Origin: an uncultured Clostridiaceae bacterium
Lineage (GTDB): Bacteria > Bacillota > Clostridia > TANB77 > CAG-508
Direction of reading: 5' to 3'
NCBI GenBank assembly: GCA_946628065.1
Contig: CAMOWC010000002.1
Location: forward strand, 93,280 to 157,279
DNA length: 64,000 nucleotides
Below are positions 56,414 to 64,000 of the stretch, in pieces (within the stretch, counting starts at the first letter, position 1; each line of letters starts with the position of its first letter). Below the pieces are notes generated by a model. That model was not told the DNA's origin. It searched no databases and saw only the letters and a program-made list of their open reading frames with translations. A program made the translations under genes and the position numbers.

Positions 56414-57643
56414 TTATTTTTTTCTTCTAATAATGTACCCTTTTTCTACCTTTATTGGTAATTCCATTTTTACACTTTGTCCAGATTTTCCTGGATTTAC
56501 AAACTCTATTTCTTCCTCAGTCTCTGCATCCCACATCTTTTCTATCTTGAACTCTACTGGTTCTATATTATTTGGTACAATAATCTCTAAAGTGTCACCT
56601 ACTTGAAGTCTATTTCTTATCTCTACTAATGTCCTAAGATTGCCAGACTCCATAACAATTCCTCCAAATTCATAGTTTGGATTGTATTGTTTTCCATCAT
56701 ATTCTTGTATATCTTTATTTTCCCTATCATTAAAATAGAACGTAGTTAAGCTTCTTGTTGTTACTTTATTTAGCTCTTTTAAATACTTTGTATAATCGTA
56801 GTTTTCTGGTGATTTCATGTAGTCATCAATTGCATTTCTGTACGCATTTATAACTGTTGCTAAATAATATTCTGTTTTTAGTCTACCTTCAATTTTTAGG
56901 CTATTTACGCCAAGTCCTATTACCTCTGGTATTTCTTTTATTAAGCATAAATCCTTAGATGAAAAAATATGTGTTCCATGCTCATCTTGCTCTATTGGCA
57001 TTAATTGTCCTGGATTGTTTACTTCTTCTGCATATAAGTTATAGCTCCACCTGCAGCTTTGCGCGCAATCTCCAAGATTTGCACTTCTGCCAGCTAGAAA
57101 ATCACTTAAGAAGCACCTTCCTGAATAGCTAAAACATATTGCACCATGGATAAACATTTCAATTTCTAGGTCTTCTGGTTTATTCTGCATAATTCCACGT
57201 ATTTGATCTTTGCTTAGTTCTCTTGCTAGTATTATTCTTTTTGCTCCATTATTGTACCAAAACCTGCTTGCATGTGCGCTTACAGTATTAGCTTGTGTGC
57301 TAATATGCTTATCTACATCTGGAGCTTCCTCTTTAAGAACTTCTAGTACTCCACCATCTGCTACGATAATTCCATCAACTTTTAGCTCATTTAGTAATCT
57401 GGCTTGTTTACGTATTTCGTCATATTTATCATCCCATGCAAATATATTTATTGCAGCATATACTTTTTTCCCAATAGAATGTGCATACTTTATCGTATCT
57501 TCTAAGTTGTTATCTTGCATTTCCGCTCTACTTCTTAAAGAAAGAGACGATGTTCCTGCGTATACTGCATCTGCCCCGTACATAAATGCAACCTTTGCTT
57601 TTTCAAAAGTGCCTGCTGGTGCTAATAATTCAGGTTTTTTCAT
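56414..57643 (-). CDS. Peptidase U32-family RNA hydroxylation protein
   Basis: A 409-residue U32 protein. The core EMFIHGAICFSYSGRCFLSDF is followed by cysteines in NLGDCAQSCRWSY, forming the conserved cluster-binding set. Family members TrhP and RlhA hydroxylate tRNA U34 or 23S rRNA using a prephenate-derived cofactor. A TrmR-like methyltransferase gene 900 bases upstream suggests the tRNA U34 pathway (ho5U then mo5U). The genes are separated here by a plus-strand gene. No CGG. Confidence 0.9.
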   Translation of the reverse strand: MKKPELLAPAGTFEKAKVAFMYGADAVYAGTSSLSLRSRAEMQDNNLEDTIKYAHSIGKKVYAAINIFAWDDKYDEIRKQARLLNELKVDGIIVADGGVLEVLKEEAPDVDKHISTQANTVSAHASRFWYNNGAKRIILARELSKDQIRGIMQNKPEDLEIEMFIHGAICFSYSGRCFLSDFLAGRSANLGDCAQSCRWSYNLYAEEVNNPGQLMPIEQDEHGTHIFSSKDLCLIKEIPEVIGLGVNSLKIEGRLKTEYYLATVINAYRNAIDDYMKSPENYDYTKYLKELNKVTTRSLTTFYFNDRENKDIQEYDGKQYNPNYEFGGIVMESGNLRTLVEIRNRLQVGDTLEIIVPNNIEPVEFKIEKMWDAETEEEIEFVNPGKSGQSVKMELPIKVEKGYIIRRKK

Positions 57644-57726
57644 TTTATATTTCTCCTTTTATATATGTTTTGTCGTATTCTGTTAAATAATATACCATAA
57701 AAAAGCTTTAAAATCCAGCATTTCTA

Positions 57727-57755
57727 TTTACTTTTTGAATTTTTTTTGCTATAAT
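57727..57755 (+). promoter_or_regulatory. Promoter of the RelA/SpoT-domain gene
   Basis: TTTACT (57727-57732) and a perfect TATAAT (57750-57755) with a 17-base spacer, 40 bases before the TTG start. Confidence 0.55.
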
Positions 57756-57795
57756 TTATTTGTTACAAAAAAATAATTAGTTAGAGGCGAATAAA

Positions 57796-58491
57796 TTGAA
57801 TCAAAGAAACAGTTTTATAGAATCATTACGTTTTGACGTATCTGCTGCATACGAAGAGTACAGCAGGTACTTATTTGATTATAAGGCACAATTTCATTTG
57901 CAAGCATTGTCAGCTCATATTGCAATAATGGAAGCCTTTCCTGAATTAGATTTTCATACAATTTGTAGAATAAAATCATTAACTTCTTTCCTTGCAAAGG
58001 CAGAACATAAGGGAATAGAAAGAGTATTTGATGTGCATGGAATGAAACACATTATTCATTTTGCAAACGGCAGTGATGATGAAAAATTGCTCACAGATTA
58101 TTGTTATAGGCTTAGAGATTTTCTATCCAAATATTATAGCGAACTTGCAACAAAAACTACAATTTGTAGACCAAAAGATTATATTGTAGAACCTAAAGAA
58201 AATGGATATCAAGCTCTTCATTTTTCTGGTATTTGCGGTCAAAGAAGATTTGAAACTCAGATAAAAACAGCACGTATGGAAGAAGTAGCTAAATTTGGCA
58301 ATGCAAACCATGCAGAAAAATATAAACCAAGAGAACTTGGTCCACATCCTCTTGCATCGGTGCCAAGATACTTGATAATACGAAATCAAGATGGAATGCC
58401 TATTACTCATGAATTAAGTCTTCCAGATTGTTTTCAATATTTTTATAACATACCTTATGAGCAATTTGTTCAAATGGAAAGAGAAAAATAA
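57796..58491 (+). CDS. RelA/SpoT synthetase-domain protein
   Basis: A 231-residue soluble protein that resembles the (p)ppGpp synthetase domain. RIKSLTSFLAKAEHKG corresponds to the R-x-K-xx-S ATP-site region. VFDVHGMKHIIHF matches the D-x-x-(A/G)-x-R strand but with Lys for Arg. PKDYIVEPKENGYQALHF and ETQIKTARMEEVAKFGNANHAEKY match the GTP-site and EIQIRT-xx-M-xx-AE-x-G segments. It has no HD, TGS or ACT domain. It may be a divergent small alarmone synthetase or an inactive relative. It uses a TTG start with AGAGG upstream. Confidence 0.75.
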   Translation: MNQRNSFIESLRFDVSAAYEEYSRYLFDYKAQFHLQALSAHIAIMEAFPELDFHTICRIKSLTSFLAKAEHKGIERVFDVHGMKHIIHFANGSDDEKLLTDYCYRLRDFLSKYYSELATKTTICRPKDYIVEPKENGYQALHFSGICGQRRFETQIKTARMEEVAKFGNANHAEKYKPRELGPHPLASVPRYLIIRNQDGMPITHELSLPDCFQYFYNIPYEQFVQMEREK

Positions 58492-58494
58492 AAT

Positions 58495-58538
58495 AAAAAA
58501 TGAAACGTTTGATACAAAGCCCAAACGTTTCATTTTTT
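58495..58538. terminator. Bidirectional terminator
   Basis: A 16-bp A/T-flanked stem (58495-58510 with 58523-58538) and 12-base loop between convergent genes. Confidence 0.85.
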
Positions 58539-59127
58539 ATTTTATTTTTCTGCTTATTGCTAAGCCGTCACCTACTTCTAGTATTTTTGTTTCTAAGTCA
58601 TCGCTTTGTGTGATTAGCTTAATGAATTCTCTTAAGTGATTTACTGCAGTACGTTGTTTATGTTTGTTGTAATCACCCAGAACATATCCCTTATATAGCA
58701 CGTTATCTGCAAATATTATTCCCCCAACTTTTAATAGCTTTAGTGCTTCTTCTAAAAAAATAGGGTATTTACTTTTAGCAGCATCTATGAAGATTACATC
58801 ATAACCAGTTTTTAGATTTGGCAATACGTCAACTGCATTGCCTTGTATCACATTTATTCTGTCTTCTAATTCCATTTTTTTAATATTTATTTTTGCTATC
58901 TTTGCTCTTTCTTCGTCTAATTCTATTGTATCAATTATTCCGTTTTCATCTAAATACCTTGAAAAGCAAATAGCCGAATAACCAACTGCTGTTCCTATCT
59001 CTAAAAATTTTCTTGGCTTCTCTTTTTTTAAATATTTTTCCATTTCTTTTAACGTATCATCCATTAAAATAGGAATATGTTCTTCTAATGCTTTTTGTTT
59101 TATTTCTGCTAAAACAGTTTCTTTCAT
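58537..59127 (-). CDS. O-methyltransferase, TrmR/YrrM-like
   Basis: A 196-residue SAM-dependent class I methyltransferase. EIGTAVGYSAICFSRYL is motif I, TIELDEERAKIAK motif II, and VIFIDAAKSKYPIFLEEALKLL carries the DAAK metal-binding pattern of the family. The ATG at 59127 is the likely start. A longer frame to 59166 would read through the upstream terminator hairpin and include a CGG. With the U32 protein nearby, methylation of 5-hydroxyuridine 34 in tRNA is likely. Confidence 0.88.
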   Translation of the reverse strand: MKETVLAEIKQKALEEHIPILMDDTLKEMEKYLKKEKPRKFLEIGTAVGYSAICFSRYLDENGIIDTIELDEERAKIAKINIKKMELEDRINVIQGNAVDVLPNLKTGYDVIFIDAAKSKYPIFLEEALKLLKVGGIIFADNVLYKGYVLGDYNKHKQRTAVNHLREFIKLITQSDDLETKILEVGDGLAISRKIK

Positions 59128-59133
59128 ATTAAA

Positions 59134-59167
59134 AGTGCCTTTCCGCGCCTTCGGCGCAGAAGGCACT
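59134..59167 (-). terminator. typA terminator close to the methyltransferase start
   Basis: Stem AGTGCCTT/AAGGCACT (59134-59141 with 59160-59167) encloses GCGCC-TTC-GGCGC. A short T-run follows on the minus strand only seven bases before the next ATG. The AAGG of the 3' arm is the only ribosome binding site visible for the methyltransferase gene. Confidence 0.75.
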
Positions 59168-59175
59168 ACTTTTCT

Positions 59176-60987
59176 TTATTTCCTTGCAGCCATTCTTTCT
59201 CTTGTTTTAGTATCTAGTATCTTCTTTCTTAATCTGATATTTTTTGGTGTTACTTCAACAAGTTCGTCATCTTCAATAAACTCTATTGCTTTTTCTAGCG
59301 AGAATTGAATTGGTGGAACTAATCTTAGTGCATCATCTGAACCAGATGCTCTTGTATTAGTTAGGTGCTTCTCTTTACAAACGTTTATTGAAATATCTTC
59401 TCCTCTAGCATTTAATCCAACTATCATTCCTTCGTACACTTCAGTTCCTGCTCCAATAAACAAATCTCCTCTTTCTTGAGCATTATATAATCCGTATGTT
59501 ACAGATGTTCCTTTCTCAAATGCAACAATAACTCCTCTAGTTCTTGATGAAATGTCTCCTTTATATTCGTCATATCCATCAAATAAACTATTCATTGTTC
59601 CGTTTCCTTTTGTATCTGTCATAAATTCTGAACGATAACCTATTAGTCCTCTCGCAGGTATTCTGAATTCAACTTTTGTGTGTCCTGGCTCTGCTGGTTC
59701 CATGTTTACCATTTCACCTTTTCTTCTGCCAAGTTTTTCTATCACGCTTCCAATACAGTCATCTGGGACATTTACAACTAGCTTTTCCATTGGTTCGCAT
59801 TTTACGCCATCTATTTCTTTGAAAATAACTCTTGGTCTTGAAACTAAAAGTTCAAATCCTTCTCTTCTCATAGTCTCAATAAGTACAGAAAGGTGTAATT
59901 CTCCACGTCCTGATACTTCAAAGCTTTCAGCCCTATCGGTTTCTTTTACTCTTAATGATACGTTTCTATCTAATTCTTTAAATAATCTGTCACGGATGTG
60001 TCTTGAAGTTACAAATGTGCCTTCTTTTCCGGCAAATGGTCCATCATTAACGCTAAATGTCATAGATACTGTTGGTTCGTCAATATCAACAAATGGTATT
60101 TTTTCTGGATTGTTTATATCGCAGATTGTATCTCCTATATTTATGTCTGCAATTCCTGAAAGTGCAACTATATCTCCTGCTTTTACTTCATCTACCTCTG
60201 TTTTTTTGAGGCCATAATAGGTAAATAATTTTGCTATTTTACCATTTTCAGTTTTTTCTTTTTTACATACTGCAACTTGCATTCCGTTTTTTACACTACC
60301 ACGTTCTACTCTTCCTACTGCAATTCTTCCTAGATAATCATCGTAGTCAATATTAGATACTAGCATTTGCATTGTGCCTTCTTCGTCACATTCTGGCGGA
60401 TTAATTTTGTCTATTATAGTTTCAAATAAGCAATGTAGGTCATTTGATTCTTCGTTTAAATCCATTTTAGCTATTCCATTTTTTGCAGAAGCATATACAA
60501 CTGGAAAGTCTAACTGGTCATCGTTTGCATTGAGCTCTATGAACAATTCTAAAACTTCATCTACAACCTTTAAAGGGTTTGCACCTGGTCTATCTATTTT
60601 GTTAACAACAACTATCGGCTTTAAGTTTAATGCAAGAGATTTCTTTAAAACTTCTCTTGTTTGTGGCATAGCGCCTTCAAAAGCATCAACTAATAAAAGC
60701 ACCCCATCAACCATTTTTAGTACTCTTTCAACTTCTCCACCAAAATCAGCATGTCCTGGTGTATCTACTATGTTTATTTTTACATCATTATACATAACAG
60801 ATGTGTTTTTTGAAAGTATTGTAATTCCTCTTTCCTTCTCTAAATCATTAGAGTCCATTACACGTTCTGCTACTTGTTCATTATCACGAAAAACATGACT
60901 TTGCCTAAGCATTGCATCAACTAATGTTGTTTTACCATGGTCAACGTGTGCTATAATTGCTACATTTCTTATTTTTTGATTGTTCAT
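59176..60987 (-). CDS. typA: Ribosome-associated GTPase TypA/BipA
   Basis: A translational GTPase of 603 residues. G1 is AHVDHGKTTLVDAML, G2 RGITILSKNT, G3 DTPGHADFGGEVERV, G4 NKIDRPGA. Domains II, III, V and the BipA-specific C-terminal domain follow (RGVIVAFEKGTSVTYGLYNAQERG). I start at the ATG at 60987 (MNNQKIRNV), preceded by AGAGGTAG. No in-frame CGG despite many arginines. Confidence 0.95.
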   Translation of the reverse strand: MNNQKIRNVAIIAHVDHGKTTLVDAMLRQSHVFRDNEQVAERVMDSNDLEKERGITILSKNTSVMYNDVKINIVDTPGHADFGGEVERVLKMVDGVLLLVDAFEGAMPQTREVLKKSLALNLKPIVVVNKIDRPGANPLKVVDEVLELFIELNANDDQLDFPVVYASAKNGIAKMDLNEESNDLHCLFETIIDKINPPECDEEGTMQMLVSNIDYDDYLGRIAVGRVERGSVKNGMQVAVCKKEKTENGKIAKLFTYYGLKKTEVDEVKAGDIVALSGIADINIGDTICDINNPEKIPFVDIDEPTVSMTFSVNDGPFAGKEGTFVTSRHIRDRLFKELDRNVSLRVKETDRAESFEVSGRGELHLSVLIETMRREGFELLVSRPRVIFKEIDGVKCEPMEKLVVNVPDDCIGSVIEKLGRRKGEMVNMEPAEPGHTKVEFRIPARGLIGYRSEFMTDTKGNGTMNSLFDGYDEYKGDISSRTRGVIVAFEKGTSVTYGLYNAQERGDLFIGAGTEVYEGMIVGLNARGEDISINVCKEKHLTNTRASGSDDALRLVPPIQFSLEKAIEFIEDDELVEVTPKNIRLRKKILDTKTRERMAARK

Positions 60988-61054
60988 AAATCTACCTCTA
61001 TTTCTTTTTTGTAAATTAACCAAAATATTATACCATACCGTTTCTATTTTGTCA

Positions 61055-61085
61055 AAAAAACGTTTGGAAAACCCAAACGTTTTTT
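61055..61085. terminator. Terminator downstream of the small-protein operon
   Basis: A 13-bp stem (61055-61067 with 61073-61085) flanked by A and T runs, 43 bases after the stop of the 83-residue protein gene. Confidence 0.8.
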
Positions 61086-61127
61086 ATATTATGTTAAACT
61101 AATTGATTGTCATTTTTTTCATTTTAC

Positions 61128-61379
61128 TTATAAAGATTTTTTTGGTAATGCAACAATTGGTCTAAATCCACATCCTATTACGTTTATGCTTGTGTCTCCT
61201 GAATATGCATAGCTTCCTGCAACATGCATTTTATATGTGTTGGATTCGTACTCAGCTAAAGGACTTGCAAGCCATGCAGCATATGCTTTTGCTTCACTTG
61301 AATCCATAAACAATATTGAGTCACCTGTTGGCTCCGCAATTCCGTTGTAGTTTATAGTTGTTCTGTTTTCAAAAATCAT
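61128..61379 (-). CDS. Small hypothetical protein
   Basis: An 83-residue protein with no signal or membrane segment. Its middle reads AKAYAAWLASPLAEY and it ends CGFRPIVALPKKSL. The RP-[IV]-V-x-L ending recalls the C-terminus of DUF6273-type domains of Clostridia surface proteins, so it could be a fragment of such a domain. It is 5 bases downstream of the zinc-ribbon gene. Function unknown. Confidence 0.6.
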   Translation of the reverse strand: MIFENRTTINYNGIAEPTGDSILFMDSSEAKAYAAWLASPLAEYESNTYKMHVAGSYAYSGDTSINVIGCGFRPIVALPKKSL

Positions 61380-61384
61380 TTGTT

Positions 61385-61648
61385 TTATAATTCAATATTA
61401 GTATTAAATTTAAATTCTCTCTTTTCCGTTATTCCGTTTATATTTTGTATCTCTCCGAATCTTGATAAATTTTTAATTGTAATCCCAGTACTTGCTGAAA
61501 TTTCTTCTATTGAATAAGCACTTCCGTTTTCTTCTATAAAATTATGCAATTTTATAGTATCTGCTCTGTCCTTTGGCTTGCAATTACAGCACACATTATC
61601 TTCTGATATAAAAAAGCATCCACATCTATCGCATTTTTTAAATTCCAT
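61385..61648 (-). CDS. Zinc-ribbon, YvyF-like protein
   Basis: An 87-residue protein. N-terminal CDRCGCFFISEDNVCCNC holds two Cys pairs, forming a zinc ribbon. The following helical part, IEEISASTGITIKNLSRFGEIQ, resembles a winged-helix. This pattern occurs in flagellar-operon YvyF/TIGR03826-like regulators, but no flagellar gene is in the window. Function is inference. Confidence 0.7.
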   Translation of the reverse strand: MEFKKCDRCGCFFISEDNVCCNCKPKDRADTIKLHNFIEENGSAYSIEEISASTGITIKNLSRFGEIQNINGITEKREFKFNTNIEL

Positions 61649-61668
61649 TTTTTAGCCCCCCATTTTTG

Positions 61669-62004
61669 TTATTTTAATACATCCTTAACAGCTTCACCAA
61701 TTATTTTGTTTACATCTGCTAGAAGTACGTTAAATCGCATCTCTGCATCAAAATATTCTTTTACTTTTGGTTCTTTAAGTAATATTTCATATAATTCTTG
61801 TAATTTTTTTATTTTTTCTTCGTCTTGCTTTTCTCCCTGAATTGCTAGTACTTGAGCATCATATTTTATTTTGTCAAATTCCTTTATCTTCTCTACTAGG
61901 TCTGGTTTTGTATATACTTCTTCTTTTATTTTTTTATATGTAATATATTCATTACATTCTTTCAAATCTTTTGCAAGTTCATTTGCTTTGTCATAAACTT
62001 TCAT
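61669..62004 (-). CDS. YlbF/YmcA-family protein
   Basis: A 111-residue all-helical protein of the YlbF (DUF964) family. Recognisable are the N-terminal YDKANELAKDLKE, KIKEFDKIKYDAQVLAIQG in the middle and the C-terminal YFDAEMRFNVLLADVNKIIGEA. In Bacillus, YlbF, YmcA and YaaT form a complex that steers RNase Y mRNA processing and affects sporulation and competence. Here it lies between the GT4 gene and small proteins. Confidence 0.85.
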   Translation of the reverse strand: MKVYDKANELAKDLKECNEYITYKKIKEEVYTKPDLVEKIKEFDKIKYDAQVLAIQGEKQDEEKIKKLQELYEILLKEPKVKEYFDAEMRFNVLLADVNKIIGEAVKDVLK

Positions 62005-62037
62005 CAGTTTACTCTCCTTTTGGTTACTAAAATTGTA

Positions 62038-62068
62038 GGGACATTTCTCACCCTGTGAGGAATGTCCC
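62038..62068. repeat. Short palindromic repeat with GGGACA core
   Basis: A 14-bp stem with one mismatch (62038-62051 with 62055-62068), between the GT4 gene and the YlbF-family gene. It shares the GGGACA/TGTCCC word with other intergenic palindromes here. Confidence 0.65.
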
Positions 62069-62119
62069 CAATTTGGGTCTTATTTATGTTTTTAATATTT
62101 TTACCAATTGCTTCACTTA

Positions 62120-63409
62120 TTATGCATATGCATGTTTTTTCTTGAAAGCAAGTAGATTTGTTATTTCTGTTTCTACGTTTCTTGCCTTTTTTGCTTTTTG
62201 AGATTTTTCTTGAGCAATCTGATTTGCTTGTCTTTGTGCAACTGTTTGACAAATTGCTTTTTGATATGCAAAATGTGTATCCTGAGCAATTTTTGCCCAA
62301 CTATAATTATCTTTTACTTCCTGTTTTGCTTTTTTTGTAATATTTGCACATAATTCTGGATTATATAGCAAAGCTAATATCGAATCTGCAATTGAATTAG
62401 GGTTTCCTGCATAGCTTTTCATTCCGTTTACTCCATGTTGTACTATTTCTCCAAGGCCTCCAACATCTGATACTACTGTTGGAACTCCTGCAAGCATTGA
62501 CTCTAATGCAACTATTCCAAATGGTTCATATGTGCTTGGGAATACTGCTACATCTGCGCATTGATAAATTGGCACTTTTCTAGAATTTAAGAATCCAGCA
62601 AAATATACTTTTTGATCAATTCCTAAGCTATGTACTTGTGCTTTTAAGTCATCTATCATTCCGCCTTTACCAACAACAACTAGTTTTGCATCATGATAGT
62701 TGTCAAGTATTTTAGGCATTGCAGCAATTAAATGTTGTACACCTTTTTCATATACCATTCTACCCATTGTAAGGATAATTTTTTCGTTATCTGCAGCATA
62801 TTGCCTTCTAAAGTTATAGTCTCTTTCCAATCCGCTAAAAGCTGTCATATTTAGTCCATTAGGTATTACATTAATTTTTTCAAATGGCAGGCCAAATAAC
62901 CTTTGTATATCGCCTTTCATGAAATTACTGTTTACAATTACCTCATTTGCCTCATATGTTAGAAGCCATTCTGTGTCATTTATATATCTTTGTACTTCGT
63001 CGTGTATTCCACCATTTCTACCTGCTTCTGTTGCGTGTATTGTAGCTACAAGAGGAATATCGAATGAATGTTTTAATGTTTTTGCTGCATATGCAACTAG
63101 CCAGTCGTGTGCATGAATTACGTCGAATTTCCCTTCTTTGTTTATTATTTCTGTAGTTTTCGAAACCAAATTAAAATTTAATTGCATAATCCAATCAATG
63201 AAATTATTTGGATTAATTTCAAAATTTGGAACTCTATATACCTTTACTCCTTTGTCATTCTCATAATCAGGCATATCTCCTTCTTTGTATGTAACAACAG
63301 TTACATCATGTCCATCTTTAATAAGGCGTTTTGATAAGTCGTATACCACTCTTGCTATTCCACCAACAATTCTAGGTGGATATTCCCATGTAAGCATCAG
63401 TATTTTCAT
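62120..63409 (-). CDS. GT4 glycosyltransferase, glycogen-synthase-like
   Basis: A 429-residue GT-B enzyme. It starts MKILMLTWEYPPRIVGGIARV, with the glycine loop for nucleotide sugar. IHAHDWLVAYAAK, TMGRMVYEKGVQHL and the E-x7-E motif in TYEPFGIVALESMLAG follow. Proteins of this type are usually annotated as GT4 glycogen/starch synthase or 1,4-alpha-glucan synthase. A Gln/Lys-rich C-terminal tail of about 40 residues is extra. It is divergent from the Lys/Ala-rich gene. Confidence 0.88.
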   Translation of the reverse strand: MKILMLTWEYPPRIVGGIARVVYDLSKRLIKDGHDVTVVTYKEGDMPDYENDKGVKVYRVPNFEINPNNFIDWIMQLNFNLVSKTTEIINKEGKFDVIHAHDWLVAYAAKTLKHSFDIPLVATIHATEAGRNGGIHDEVQRYINDTEWLLTYEANEVIVNSNFMKGDIQRLFGLPFEKINVIPNGLNMTAFSGLERDYNFRRQYAADNEKIILTMGRMVYEKGVQHLIAAMPKILDNYHDAKLVVVGKGGMIDDLKAQVHSLGIDQKVYFAGFLNSRKVPIYQCADVAVFPSTYEPFGIVALESMLAGVPTVVSDVGGLGEIVQHGVNGMKSYAGNPNSIADSILALLYNPELCANITKKAKQEVKDNYSWAKIAQDTHFAYQKAICQTVAQRQANQIAQEKSQKAKKARNVETEITNLLAFKKKHAYA

Positions 63410-63581
63410 GAAAATTTGCCTCCTTCTTTTGTTTTATCTATAAATATCTGCTGTTATTTTATAGCATAATTTTACAAATGTAAACTATTTTTTACAAATT
63501 TTTTAACATTATTATAAATAAGAAATTTTTACAAATTTTTTTAAAAAAAGATGTCGTTTTCTATTGAATTAATTTATATTT

Positions 63582-63590
63582 TGATATAAT
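63582..63590 (+). promoter_or_regulatory. Extended -10 promoter element
   Basis: TGATATAAT, an extended -10 element with a perfect TATAAT at 63585-63590, about 42 bases before the ATG of the Lys/Ala-rich gene. A TTGAAT at 63564 is too close (15 bases) for a good -35. Confidence 0.5.
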
Positions 63591-63631
63591 ATTAGTTAAT
63601 AATGTTTGTTGTTTACTAAGGAGGAAGGGTT

Positions 63632-64000
63632 ATGCCTAAAAAAACCAAAGAAACGCCTAAAAATGTGGAAAAGTTGAATATAATAAAAAAAGAGAAACCA
63701 AAAAATGTGGCAAGCTCTTCTACTAAAACAGCTAAGTCAAAGGCTTCTACTAAACTGCTAACTAAATCAGTTGTTTCAAAAGCAGTTAGTAAATCAACTT
63801 CTAAAAAGGCTACTACTAAAGGAGCTGTTGCAAAACCAGCTACTAAATCTGTTTCTAAGAAATCTACTGCTAAAGCTACTACTTCTAAAGCGCCTGCTAA
63901 AGCAGATTCTAAAAAAACTACAGCTAAAGCTACTACTACAAAATCTGCTACTAAAACAGTTTCTAAGAAGTCTACTACTAAAGCTACTACTTCTAAAGCG
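63632..64000 (+). CDS. Lys/Ala/Thr-rich repeat protein (histone H1-like), N-terminal part
   Basis: The gene continues past the window; 123 codons are visible. AAGGAGG precedes the ATG. The N-terminus (MPKKTKETPKNVEKLNII) leads into degenerate repeats of the form K-A-T-T-x-K-S-x-x-K, e.g. SKKSTAKATTSKAPAKADS. Low complexity, strongly basic and probably disordered, it resembles histone H1-like or HU C-terminal tails that bind DNA or RNA. Whether a folded domain follows cannot be seen. Confidence 0.7.
   Translation, partial: MPKKTKETPKNVEKLNIIKKEKPKNVASSSTKTAKSKASTKLLTKSVVSKAVSKSTSKKATTKGAVAKPATKSVSKKSTAKATTSKAPAKADSKKTTAKATTTKSATKTVSKKSTTKATTSKA

Noticed and set aside
59128..59166. Longer N-terminus of the methyltransferase with an in-frame CGG
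   Set aside because: The stretch is a terminator hairpin, and the homologous protein begins at the downstream Met.
62004..62300. 98-residue minus-strand reading frame
   Set aside because: It overlaps the end of the GT4 gene in another frame; its Lys/Ser/Cys-rich translation is a shadow of that gene's tail.
1..64000. CRISPR arrays, insertion sequences, tRNA or rRNA genes
   Set aside because: No regularly spaced repeats, transposase-like proteins or recognisable tRNA/rRNA segments were seen.

Overview
The window comes from a low-GC, spore-forming anaerobe of the Clostridia (Bacillota). The evidence is AT-rich coding sequence with strong AGGAGG-type ribosome binding sites, a complete spoIIIAA-AH operon, sigK with its hydrophobic pro-sequence, spoIIP, a radical-SAM activase, a 6S-like RNA and a large structured RNA followed by a membrane protein, which looks like the OLE RNA/OapA pair. 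Almost all genes lie on the minus strand.

The outstanding observation is about the genetic code. Fifteen times, in thirteen otherwise normal native genes, an in-frame CGG codon sits exactly where the reading frame must move +1 to keep the protein intact. The genes are the M24 aminopeptidase, a prepilin peptidase, a YqeG phosphatase, an LCP protein, VanZ (twice), argS, spoIIIAH, spoIIIAE, spoIIIAA, a radical-SAM activase, an ABC-2 permease (twice), its ATPase, and recJ. In each case the sequence is C followed by a GGN codon, and reading C-GGN as one Gly restores the family sequence, often at a conserved glycine. A manual scan of the other native genes found no in-frame CGG. CGG therefore behaves as a quadruplet (+1) glycine signal, not as an arginine codon. 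The only CGG codons that must be read as Arg are in two GC-richer single-gene cassettes (37052-37714 and 56119-56370) that look foreign.

Layout: 1-3172, efp/aminopeptidase/prepilin peptidase/yqeG. 3298-6948, MFS transporter, tmk and two unknown proteins. 6968-8332, glmM. 8325-27471, a large surface-polymer locus: O-acetylation genes, two LCP ligases, Wzx-like flippase, TagD-like cytidylyltransferase, LicD, Wzy-like polymerase, three glycosyl- or glycerophosphotransferases, initiating sugar transferase, aminotransferase, VanZ and a CapD-type dehydratase. 27532-30578, argS and a PPi-type pfk. 30698-36009, the spoIIIA operon. 36179-38909, yebC, the foreign SH3 gene and metK. 39060-39279, 6S-like RNA. 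39400-42784, radical-SAM activase and a three-gene ABC exporter. 42919-46555, tspO, sigK, the OLE-like locus, a DUF368 protein and an RNHCP protein. 46570-55963, nucleoside kinase, pgi, spoIIP, hisS, relA and recJ. 56119-61648, the second foreign cassette, U32 protein, a RelA/SpoT-domain protein, O-methyltransferase, typA and two small proteins. 61669-64000, YlbF-family protein, a GT4 glycosyltransferase and the start of a Lys/Ala/Thr-repeat protein.

Long palindromic repeats with GGGGAC-type cores lie between pfk and argS and inside the spoIIIA operon. Several intrinsic terminators are visible, two of which overlap the ribosome binding site of the next gene. No tRNA, rRNA, CRISPR array, insertion sequence or transposase was seen.
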